DNA from: Deltaproteobacteria bacterium
GTDB taxonomy: Bacteria; Desulfobacterota; DSM-4660; Desulfatiglandales; B25-G16
DNA: 5,780 bases
NCBI GenBank assembly: GCA_019310745.1
Contig: JAFDDS010000056.1
Span: forward strand, 1-5,780
Reading direction: 5' to 3'
In this document: positions 1-5,780 of the stretch, piece after piece
Position numbering within the stretch: the stretch's first letter is position 1
Layout of the letters: each line of letters begins with the position of its first letter
Notes under the pieces: generated by a model
Databases searched by the model: none
The model's input: only the letters and a program-made list of their open reading frames with translations
Told to the model about the DNA's origin: nothing
Program-made: the position numbers and the translations under genes

Positions 1-26
1 AAAACTAATTAATAGGCTCACCAAAT

Positions 27-1256
27 ATGGCATTAATAGTACAAAAGTACGGCGGTACCTCTGTCGGGAGCATAGAAAAGATAAAAAAGGTTGCTGAGAG
101 GGTAATTGAATATTATAAAAAAGGGGACAGGCTTGTGGTGGTTCTCTCAGCAATGGCCGGACAGACAGATTCCTTGATTAGGCTTTCTAAAGAGATAACG
201 GATACCCCTGATACAAGAGAATTAGATGTTTTGATGGCAACAGGTGAACAAGTGAGCGTATCCTTGTTTGCTATGGCAGTAAAGTCCATGGGCTATGATT
301 GTCGTTCCCTTCTTGGCTTCCAGGCAGCCATCCACACAGACCAAATATACGGTAAGGCAAGGATCAGGAAGGTTGAAACTGATCGGATTCTAAGGGAGTT
401 AGATGAAAACAGAATTATAGCTGTAGCAGGTTTTCAGGGAATCGATGAAAGAAAAAATATTACCACCTTAGGGAGGGGGGGATCAGACACTACTGCAGTA
501 GCTCTGGCAGCAGCACTCAAGGCAGATCTATGTGAGATTTTTACAGATGTTGAAGGTGTATTCTCAGCCGATCCAAATATCTGCACCCATGCGAGAAAAC
601 TGGAGAGAATATCCTATGAAGAAATGTTAGAGTTTGCCAGTTTAGGGGCCAAAGTTTTAGATATACGATCAGTTGAATTTGCTAAAAAATTTAATGTGCC
701 CCTGCATGTTAGATCATCTTTTATGAGGAGTGAGGGAACAATGGTGGTAACAGAAAGTAAAGAGATGGAAAAGGTAATGGTCTCTGGTGTTGTCTATGAT
801 AAGAATGAGGCCAGAATTACAATAACCAAGGTGCCTGATAGGCCTGGAATTGCTTTTAAAATATTTGATCCTGTTTTCAAGGCTGGTGTAGTAGTGGACA
901 TGATTGTCCAGAATACCAGTGTTGAGGGTTTAACGGATCTCACATTTACCGTCACCAAAACAGATTATCAGGAGACCATAACATTGCTAAAAGACGTTGC
1001 CCGAGAAATAGGGGCAGAAAAGGTGCTCGGAGATCAAAATATTGCCAAGGTATCTATTGTTGGATTGGGTATGCGAAACCATGCTGGGGTTGCCTACAAG
1101 ATGTTTGAAATCCTATCAAAGGAAAATATCAATATAAGTATGATTAGCACCTCTGAGATAAAAATTTCCTGTATTATAGAAGAAAAATATACCGAACTTG
1201 CAACAAGGGCCTTGCATGAAGCCTTTGATCTGGGTAATGAAAACGAAACAAAATAG
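27..1256 (+). CDS. lysC: Aspartate kinase (aspartokinase), monofunctional, two ACT domains
   Basis: Phosphorylates L-aspartate with ATP to give aspartyl-4-phosphate, the first step towards lysine (and diaminopimelate), threonine and methionine; cytoplasmic. Seen: the N-terminal kinase motif KYGGTSVGS at residues 7-15, [11 protein letters not shown] at 147-157, and [12 protein letters not shown] at 172-183, all typical of the amino-acid kinase fold of aspartokinases. Two C-terminal ACT domains follow (about 262-330 and 340-405), including MIVQNTS and ISTSEIKIS, which in the family form the regulatory lysine/threonine site. At 409 residues the protein has the full length of the LysC class without a homoserine dehydrogenase domain. 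The ATG at 27 gives the canonical N-terminus, although no good Shine-Dalgarno sequence precedes it; TAA/TAG triplets just upstream suggest a preceding gene ends there. It is the first visible gene of an apparent operon with the next two. Feedback inhibition is expected from the family, not shown here. Confidence 0.97.
   Translation: MALIVQKYGGTSVGSIEKIKKVAERVIEYYKKGDRLVVVLSAMAGQTDSLIRLSKEITDTPDTRELDVLMATGEQVSVSLFAMAVKSMGYDCRSLLGFQAAIHTDQIYGKARIRKVETDRILRELDENRIIAVAGFQGIDERKNITTLGRGGSDTTAVALAAALKADLCEIFTDVEGVFSADPNICTHARKLERISYEEMLEFASLGAKVLDIRSVEFAKKFNVPLHVRSSFMRSEGTMVVTESKEMEKVMVSGVVYDKNEARITITKVPDRPGIAFKIFDPVFKAGVVVDMIVQNTSVEGLTDLTFTVTKTDYQETITLLKDVAREIGAEKVLGDQNIAKVSIVGLGMRNHAGVAYKMFEILSKENINISMISTSEIKISCIIEEKYTELATRALHEAFDLGNENETK
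726..736 (+). promoter_or_regulatory. Possible internal ribosome binding site within lysC
   Basis: AGGAGTGAGGG lies 4 bases before an in-frame ATG at 741 (residue 239), a better ribosome binding site than the one at the lysC start itself. Initiation at 741 would give a 171-residue product, and initiation at the in-frame ATG at 765 (residue 247) a 163-residue product; either contains just the two ACT domains. In Bacillus subtilis aspartokinase II and Corynebacterium LysC, such an internally started beta subunit of about 163-172 residues is made and assembles with alpha. That it happens here is an inference. Confidence 0.4.
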
Positions 1257-1800
1257 CAATCAGCATATAGGCCTTTCCATGCTTATTCTAATCCTTCTTC
1301 TTGGATGGGGAATAAATAACCTGTTTTCTGCACAGGGAGACCTTGGCTCTATCGAAAGGGAAAACAATGTTTTTATCCTTGCCACTGGCATTGTAAAAAA
1401 CCCTGGCGTCTATGTGTTTGAGAGGGAACCTTCTTTAAAGGAATTGATGGCCAAAGCCAGTTATTTGAAGGCAAAACTAATTGACGCAAAATTGTGTGAT
1501 ACATATCCTTCTGTTGCTCAGGGGACAAGTGTTCAGATCAGCTCAGAGAATGGGCATATACATATATCAACTAGACCTATGCCCGCAGCATATAAAATCA
1601 CCCTTAAAATCCCTTTATCTGTAAATACTGCAAATCTGGAAGAACTGGATACAATACCTGGTATCGGGCCAACGCTCGCTGAAAAGATCATTAATTATAT
1701 ATCCCTTTACGGTCCATTTAAGTCAGTCGAAGAGATAAAAAATGTGCCTGGCATGGGAAAACTTCGCTATCTAAAAATAAAGCCGTATATTTCAATTTAG
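1237..1800 (+). CDS. ComEA-like membrane-anchored helix-hairpin-helix DNA-binding protein
   Basis: A 187-residue protein. Seen: a short polar N-terminus, one hydrophobic segment (about residues 13-30) acting as signal anchor or signal peptide, then an SLBB-like stretch (about 45-77, with [12 protein letters not shown]), and a C-terminal pair of helix-hairpin-helix motifs (about 129-187). The first, [12 protein letters not shown] at 140-151, is canonical; the second, [12 protein letters not shown] at 170-181, is less so. The order anchor, SLBB, HhH is that of ComEA, the periplasmic double-stranded DNA receptor of natural transformation, so a DNA-binding role outside the cytoplasmic membrane is likely. 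No comEC or pilus gene is in the window, so uptake is not established. The ATG at 1237 was chosen because it leaves a short n-region before the anchor; the frame is open upstream to a TTG at 1198, and an ATG at 1279 would start inside the hydrophobic run. The start overlaps the lysC end by 20 bases, suggesting translational coupling. Confidence 0.82.
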   Translation: MKTKQNSNQHIGLSMLILILLLGWGINNLFSAQGDLGSIERENNVFILATGIVKNPGVYVFEREPSLKELMAKASYLKAKLIDAKLCDTYPSVAQGTSVQISSENGHIHISTRPMPAAYKITLKIPLSVNTANLEELDTIPGIGPTLAEKIINYISLYGPFKSVEEIKNVPGMGKLRYLKIKPYISI

Positions 1801-1806
1801 AAAATT

Positions 1807-1813
1807 GAGGGGG
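1807..1813 (+). promoter_or_regulatory. Ribosome binding site of the CHASE2 kinase gene
   Basis: GAGGGGG stands directly before two adjacent in-frame ATG codons at 1815 and 1818. Measured from its GAGG core the spacing is 4 bases to the first and 7 to the second, so 1818 may be the start actually used; the proteins differ by one methionine. It is the strongest ribosome binding site of the four main genes. Confidence 0.7.
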
Positions 1814-1814
1814 A

Positions 1815-4391
1815 ATGATGCCATTTAAAACAAGTATTCCTCGATGGTCAATAGGCCTGATCCTTACTCTTCTATTTATATTCATGTTCGTCACAGGCCT
1901 TGGTGATTTTACAGATGTTATAGAGAAAAAAACATTTGACCTCCGATCCAAGCTCAGTGCCTCTGGAGAAAGAAATCCAGATATTGAGATAGTAGTTATT
2001 GATGATGAGGATTTAGATGAAATAGGTCGTTTCCCTTGGCCGAGAAACATCCTTGCCAGTGCTATAAACAATCTTGCAATGGCTGGTGCCAAGGTTATCG
2101 CCCTGGATATTATGTTTAATGAGCCAGAGGAAAGTTCTGGCCTCAAAACGATTAGAGAACTAAAGAAAACATATGCTGATCTCGATTTAAAAAATAAAGG
2201 TTTATCTGCTAAAACATTCTATCAATTATTAAGTAAGGCAGAGGCCAATCTGGATAATGACACTAAACTAGCTGAATCTTTTAAAAATGCCGGCAACATA
2301 GTTCTGCCCATTTATTTTGATACAAGGAGTGCAGGAAGAGACAGTGAGGTTCCTGATTATCTGGCCAAAAACTCCTATAAAATTATCCATGGCCTTAAGG
2401 ATGAATGGGCAACAAAATCCATTATGTGGCTTTCCAAGATAAAGCCACTTCTTCCTTCTCTTGCGAATTCAGTTGCAGGAATTGGCCATATAAACCTTTT
2501 TCCAGATAATGACGGATCCACCAGGGCTCAGATTCATGCTATTGGTTATTTAGACAATACCTTCATTCCATCATTTCCTATTGCAATAGTAAAAACCTTC
2601 AAGGGATTAGACTACAATCAGATCAGGCTTATCTTGGGCCAGGAAATCAATATAAAGGTCCCCCCATCCACAACAGTCACAATTCCAGCCACTGATTTAA
2701 ACATGCCAACACTCATTAAATGGAATGACGGGCCAGGGATTACATTTCACATGACATCATTCAGGAAGGTTCTCAACAATGAATTTCAAACAAGCCTCTT
2801 TAGAGATAAGATAGTCATCCTTGGACCCACTGCCCCGGGAATTGGAGACCGCTTTGTGACACCTATCTCGAGTAATTTACCAGGCGTGGAGATAATAGCC
2901 AATTCGGTGTCAAACATCTTAAAAGAAGAATTTTTTATGCGGCCTCAATGGACCTCATTTCTTGAGCTGGGCATTATCCTTCTTTTTGGGCTCTATATTT
3001 CATTTCTCCTGACCAGGTTAAAGGCTAGTACCGGTGCAATCATCACACTAATCCTCCTTCTCTCTTACGGAACAGTGGGAACAATTCTATTTTTCCGCTC
3101 AAACATATGGCTTAAGATTACACCGCAACTCGTTCTTTTGATTCTGGGCTATATCTTAGTTGTTAGCAGAAATTTTTTCATCACTGAAAAAACCAAAGAG
3201 AAGGTAGAGGCTGATTCTGTTGAAACAAACAAGGCCCTTGGTCTTTCTTTCCAACAGCAAGGAATGCTTGATCTCGCCAGTGAAAAATTTCGAAAATGTC
3301 CTGCAGATGAACCAGGAGTTAAGGATCTTTTATATAATCTTGGCCTCGATTATGAAAGGAAAAGGCAATTTAATAAGGCGGTATCAATATATAATTTGAT
3401 TATTGAGGATGGCAGTGATTTTAAAGACTTAGGCGAGAGAATACCTAAATTAAAAGGTGCTGAATCTTCTATGATCTTTGGTGCCAGTGGCATCCATCCT
3501 GGTGACATTGGGGCAACAATAGACGGCCTTGATACCAAACCAACACTTGGCAGATATGAAATTTCAGGGGAATTAGGCAGGGGTGCAATGGGGATTGTTT
3601 TTAAAGGAGAAGATCCCACTATTCATAGGACTGTTGCTATAAAAACCTTACGATTATCTGAATTTGAAGAAGGAGAACTTGCAGATATAAAGGAACGCTT
3701 TTTTAGGGAAGCAGAGTCAGCAGGTCTGTTGAACCACCCCAACATTGTATCTATATACGATGCTGGCAATGAACACGACTTGGCCTATATAGCTATGGAA
3801 TACCTGCACGGAGAAGATTTAGCAAGATATACCCATAAAGGAAAGCTCCTCCCCTTGAGGGATGTGCTTCACATCATAACTCAAGTAGCTGATGCCTTAA
3901 ATTATGCCCACAAAAACAATATTGTTCACAGGGACATAAAACCAGCCAACATTATGTTACTCAAAGACACAGGCACTATAAAGGTTACGGATTTTGGCAT
4001 CGCTCGGATCACATCATCATCTAAAACAAAAACAGGTGTTGTTTTAGGCACTCCCTCTTATATGTCTCCTGAACAGGTAAGTGGGAAAAGGATCGACGGA
4101 CGTTCAGATATATTTTCATTAGGGGTAGTTCTTTTTGAGATGCTAACCGGACAAAAGCCCTTTGTTTCTGACGATATGACTTCACTCATGTTTCAGATTG
4201 CCAAAGAAAAACACTCTTCAGCAAGAAAGTTTAATCCAAAAATTCCACTGATTGTTGAAAAGATAATAGATAAGGCCTTAATTAAAGACGTTAAACAACG
4301 CTACCAGAATGCTGGTGTAATGGCTGAGCATCTCAGAAAGATTATACAACGAATAGATCAGTTGAGAAACAAAAAGACCTCGAAAGAATAA
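1815..4391 (+). CDS. CHASE2-sensor receptor Ser/Thr protein kinase with TPR linker
   Basis: An 858-residue transmembrane signalling kinase. Seen in order: a membrane segment (about 11-29); a large extracytoplasmic CHASE2 domain (about 33-370), starting with FDLRSKL and containing VVIDDEDLDEIGRFPWPR and ALDIMFNEPEE; three membrane segments (about 382-402, 406-427, 433-451); two TPR-like units (about 472-540, QQQGMLDLASEKFRKCP and YERKRQFNKAVSIY); and a C-terminal Hanks-type kinase (about 578-845). Kinase landmarks are all present: glycine loop GRGAMGIVFKG from 588, VAIK lysine K610, helix-C glutamate E632, HRDIKPAN with catalytic D707, DFG at 726-728, and GTPSYMSPEQ from 745. Ser/Thr residues crowd the activation loop (about 732-746), as in kinases that autophosphorylate. 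CHASE2 senses an unknown external signal; the kinase should phosphorylate cytoplasmic Ser/Thr targets. No phosphatase or FHA partner is nearby. It starts 14 bases after the ComEA-like gene, probably in the same transcript. The architecture is known in Proteobacteria; ligand and substrates are unknown. Confidence 0.93.
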   Translation: MMPFKTSIPRWSIGLILTLLFIFMFVTGLGDFTDVIEKKTFDLRSKLSASGERNPDIEIVVIDDEDLDEIGRFPWPRNILASAINNLAMAGAKVIALDIMFNEPEESSGLKTIRELKKTYADLDLKNKGLSAKTFYQLLSKAEANLDNDTKLAESFKNAGNIVLPIYFDTRSAGRDSEVPDYLAKNSYKIIHGLKDEWATKSIMWLSKIKPLLPSLANSVAGIGHINLFPDNDGSTRAQIHAIGYLDNTFIPSFPIAIVKTFKGLDYNQIRLILGQEINIKVPPSTTVTIPATDLNMPTLIKWNDGPGITFHMTSFRKVLNNEFQTSLFRDKIVILGPTAPGIGDRFVTPISSNLPGVEIIANSVSNILKEEFFMRPQWTSFLELGIILLFGLYISFLLTRLKASTGAIITLILLLSYGTVGTILFFRSNIWLKITPQLVLLILGYILVVSRNFFITEKTKEKVEADSVETNKALGLSFQQQGMLDLASEKFRKCPADEPGVKDLLYNLGLDYERKRQFNKAVSIYNLIIEDGSDFKDLGERIPKLKGAESSMIFGASGIHPGDIGATIDGLDTKPTLGRYEISGELGRGAMGIVFKGEDPTIHRTVAIKTLRLSEFEEGELADIKERFFREAESAGLLNHPNIVSIYDAGNEHDLAYIAMEYLHGEDLARYTHKGKLLPLRDVLHIITQVADALNYAHKNNIVHRDIKPANIMLLKDTGTIKVTDFGIARITSSSKTKTGVVLGTPSYMSPEQVSGKRIDGRSDIFSLGVVLFEMLTGQKPFVSDDMTSLMFQIAKEKHSSARKFNPKIPLIVEKIIDKALIKDVKQRYQNAGVMAEHLRKIIQRIDQLRNKKTSKE

Positions 4392-4542
4392 TAGAAAAGT
4401 TATAAGTGACAAAAGTTTAAAGTTAAAAAAGAAGATGATGGATAATTCCTTCATCTGCTGAAGGCAGAACAACGATCTAAAAACAACTTTGAACGTATAG
4501 CTTTAGAGCTTTGCAAAACCCGACAATCTTTGTCACCCCAAT
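4392..4542. other. Intergenic stretch after the kinase gene, no gene seen
   Basis: AT-rich sequence without a credible reading frame. It must hold the end of the operon transcript and possibly a promoter for the downstream RNA. A perfect 6-bp hairpin lies at 4448-4464 and a 5-bp one (GACAA, loop TCT, TTGTC) at 4522-4534. No hairpin is followed by a run of T, so no intrinsic terminator can be named. TTGAAC at 4489 resembles a -35 box but no fitting -10 box lies at the right distance. Confidence 0.6.
4448..4464. repeat. Small inverted repeat after the kinase operon
   Basis: CCTTCA, loop TCTGC, TGAAGG: a perfect 6-bp stem with a 5-base loop, 57 bases after the kinase stop codon. It may stabilise the 3' end of the transcript or mark a factor-dependent end. 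The lack of a following T tract argues against an intrinsic terminator. The overlapping TCTGC/GCAGA pairing (4454-4468) offers a competing fold. Confidence 0.35.
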
Positions 4543-4759
4543 GAAGAGGGTGGACTTTTCTGAAGTGACTGGTGTAAGGGCGCTGTCTTTTCGCAACTTA
4601 TCAGTGGGGGAAACCGCAGGTCCAGATTTATCGGGGCAATGCGGAGGGGGCAAAACTCCCCCGCAGATAAGTTGCTGAAAAGACCAGCCCGAGAGCCTTG
4701 GAACTGAAGAAAAGCCACCCTCTTTAGGGAAATATGAGTTATACAAAGCTCTCAGCTTA
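4497..4759. repeat. Imperfect inverted repeat flanking the 6S RNA candidate
   Basis: AGAGCTTTG at 4505-4513 is exactly complementary to CAAAGCTCT at 4744-4752. The match extends outward imperfectly, with TAGCTT upstream against AGCTTA downstream, giving arms of about 16 bases around 4497-4513 and 4744-4759. The arms lie outside the 6S-like hairpin and could extend its closing stem in a longer precursor transcript, or be an unrelated repeat. Confidence 0.45.
4543..4725 (+). ncRNA. ssrS: Candidate 6S RNA
   Basis: About 183 bases that fold into one long hairpin with the three-part layout of 6S RNA. Closing stem: 4544-4553 pairs with 4715-4724 and 4555-4561 with 4708-4714, with only A4554 bulged. 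Central bubble: about 4562-4584 against 4685-4707, weakly paired. Apical stem: 4585-4602 pairs with 4666-4684 (one bulge), continuing across one mismatch to 4604-4610 with 4658-4664; a CCGCA/TGCGG helix (4614-4618 with 4640-4644) sits in the end loop. The 3' side of the bubble, CCCGAGAGCCTTGGAACTG (4688-4706), resembles the corresponding E. coli 6S segment as I remember it, which sets the strand as plus. In E. coli 6S is also about 184 nt. 6S mimics an open promoter and sequesters housekeeping RNA polymerase holoenzyme, mainly in stationary phase, and templates short product RNAs. It lies between the kinase gene and tsaD, both on the same strand. The alternative is a palindromic repeat element. 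Confidence 0.72.
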
Positions 4760-4771
4760 CAGCTTACGCTT
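4753..4771. repeat. Short tandem repeat upstream of tsaD
   Basis: CAGCTTA occurs twice in direct succession (4753-4759 and 4760-4766), followed by the partial copy CGCTT (4767-4771), ending 4 bases before the tsaD start. It occupies the place where a ribosome binding site would be expected. No function can be assigned. Confidence 0.4.
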
Positions 4772-4775
4772 GAAT

Positions 4776-5780
4776 ATGATCATACTTGGAATAGATACCT
4801 CCTGCGATGACACCTGCGCTGCAATAGTGGAAAATGGAAATACATTATTATCTAATATTATTGACTCTCAGATTATTGTTCATCACGAATACGGAGGGGT
4901 AGTCCCAGAAATTGCCTCAAGAGAACATAGTAGAAATATTGCTCCTGTTGTAAGGGAATCACTAAGGAAAGCTGGACTCACTAATAAAGATATTCATGGA
5001 ATAGCAGTTACTATGGGACCTGGTCTTGCTGGGGCCCTCTTAGTTGGTATTCATTTCGCCAAAGCCTATAGCTATGCTAATACCACTCCCCTTATAGGAA
5101 TAAATCATTTAGAAGGGCATATCCTCTCTATCTTTTTAGAAAAAAGGGTCCCCCCTTTCCCATTTCTGGCCCTTACTGTTTCAGGTGGCCATACAAACGT
5201 TTATCATGTCCGTGACTTTGGGGATTACACCGTGTTGGGTCAAACACTGGACGACGCTGCGGGTGAAGCCTTTGATAAGGTCGCAAAACTTCTTGAGTTA
5301 GGCTACCCTGGGGGCCCTGTAATAGAAAAACTTGCTGCCACAGGCCACCCCGATTCCATTCATTTTCCAAGGGCCTACTTATCCAAAGACTCTCTTAACT
5401 TCAGCTTCAGCGGTCTCAAGACTGCTGTTGCACTTTATGTTAAAAAATGGCGCAACCACAAAATAGAAGAAAATAAAATTACAATAGCGGATATCGCTGC
5501 ATCATTTCAGGCTGCTGTTGTTGATATCCTCACTGATAAGGTAATGACAGCAACAACGCAAGTAGCAGTAAAATCAGTCGTGCTTGCAGGAGGAGTAGCG
5601 AGAAATAACTATTTACGCAGTAAACTGCAAAAAGCAATGAATAAAAAAGGGCTCGATTGTTATATTCCAAGTCCGCAACTCTGCACAGACAATGGAGCTA
5701 TGATTGCTGTTGCCGGGTATCACAGGTTAATGAAAGGTCAACAAAATGATCTCACCTTAGATGCAAGATCAAGATTTCCA
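4776..5780 (+). CDS. tsaD: tRNA N6-adenosine threonylcarbamoyltransferase, 3' end outside window
   Basis: Transfers the threonylcarbamoyl group from TC-AMP (made by TsaC) to A37 of tRNAs that read ANN codons, forming t6A; in bacteria it works with TsaB and TsaE in the cytoplasm. Seen: the N-terminal ASKHA signature ILGIDTSCDDT at residues 3-13, YGGVVPEIASREH around 40-52, the metal-binding HLEGH at 111-115 (both histidines present), SGGHTN from 136, FSFSGLKTA, AGGVARNN at 271-278, and TDNGAMIA with metal-ligand aspartate D305. All catalytic landmarks are intact. The frame is open for 335 codons to the last base; E. coli TsaD has 337 residues, so probably only a few C-terminal residues are missing. 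The ATG at 4776 gives the family N-terminus; no Shine-Dalgarno sequence is visible, and a TTG two codons earlier is a weaker alternative. It starts about 50 bases after the 6S candidate and could share its transcript. Confidence 0.96.
   Translation, partial: MIILGIDTSCDDTCAAIVENGNTLLSNIIDSQIIVHHEYGGVVPEIASREHSRNIAPVVRESLRKAGLTNKDIHGIAVTMGPGLAGALLVGIHFAKAYSYANTTPLIGINHLEGHILSIFLEKRVPPFPFLALTVSGGHTNVYHVRDFGDYTVLGQTLDDAAGEAFDKVAKLLELGYPGGPVIEKLAATGHPDSIHFPRAYLSKDSLNFSFSGLKTAVALYVKKWRNHKIEENKITIADIAASFQAAVVDILTDKVMTATTQVAVKSVVLAGGVARNNYLRSKLQKAMNKKGLDCYIPSPQLCTDNGAMIAVAGYHRLMKGQQNDLTLDARSRFP

Noticed and set aside
475..481. Run of seven G in lysC as a frameshift site
   Set aside because: The run encodes the conserved GRGGSD motif in the correct frame and the gene is intact, so there is no sign of a frameshift.
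1718..2146. Minus-strand open frame of 142 codons
   Set aside because: It lies antisense to the end of the ComEA-like gene and the start of the CHASE2 kinase, whose plus-strand frames have clear domain motifs; the translation has no recognisable features.
3350..3619. Minus-strand open frames inside known genes or across their ends (3350-3619, 4278-4472, 5173-5370)
   Set aside because: Shadows of the kinase and tsaD coding sequences or AT-rich flank; no domain features and no ribosome binding site context.
4489..4540. Sigma-70 promoter for the 6S candidate (TTGAAC at 4489, TATAGC at 4496, ACAATCT at 4523)
   Set aside because: No pair of -35 and -10 boxes has both good sequence and 16-18 base spacing, so no promoter is called.
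4543..4725. The palindrome as a MITE or as an intrinsic terminator
   Set aside because: No target-site duplication is evident and no T tract follows. The bulged and bubbled layout with a 6S-like bubble sequence fits 6S RNA better, though copy number in the genome could not be checked.
4477..4746. Two overlapping minus-strand open frames (4477-4746 and 4533-4718)
   Set aside because: They run through the long self-complementary element; the translations are low-complexity (Pro/Ser/Leu-rich) without motifs, and the structure of the DNA is better explained by a structured RNA.

Overview
The window reads as an ordinary chromosomal stretch of a Gram-negative bacterium with fairly low GC content. 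The protein family types fit a Desulfobacterota ('deltaproteobacterial') or related lineage best: a CHASE2-TPR-Ser/Thr kinase of the kind common there, an LysC with two ACT domains, and a TsaD of bacterial type. The assignment is an inference from family resemblance and cannot be fixed without a search.

Positions 27-4391 hold three plus-strand genes packed as one operon. The first is a complete aspartate kinase (lysC). The second is a small membrane-anchored ComEA-like protein (SLBB-like region plus helix-hairpin-helix) whose start overlaps the end of lysC by 20 bases. The third, 14 bases further on, is an 858-residue receptor kinase: an extracytoplasmic CHASE2 sensor, three more membrane segments, two TPR units and a C-terminal Hanks-type Ser/Thr kinase with all catalytic residues present. 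The gene preceding lysC lies outside the window.

Positions 4392-4775 carry no protein gene. The main content is a roughly 183-base, almost fully self-complementary element (4543-4725). It has a 17-bp closing stem, a central bubble of about 24 bases per strand, and a 25-bp apical stem. Its size, architecture and a 3'-side bubble sequence resembling the E. coli molecule (as remembered) make it a good candidate for 6S RNA (ssrS), the RNA that sequesters housekeeping RNA polymerase. A further inverted repeat flanks it, and a short tandem repeat sits just before the next gene.

Positions 4776-5780 hold tsaD (t6A tRNA modification), open at the window's end and probably missing only its last few residues.

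Functionally the genes are a mix: amino-acid biosynthesis, DNA binding or uptake, membrane signalling, a global transcription regulator RNA, and tRNA modification. I see no mobile element, CRISPR array or defence system. The items most worth a second look are the unannotated 6S RNA candidate, a possible internal translation start in lysC, and the coupling of a ComEA-like protein to a CHASE2 receptor kinase.
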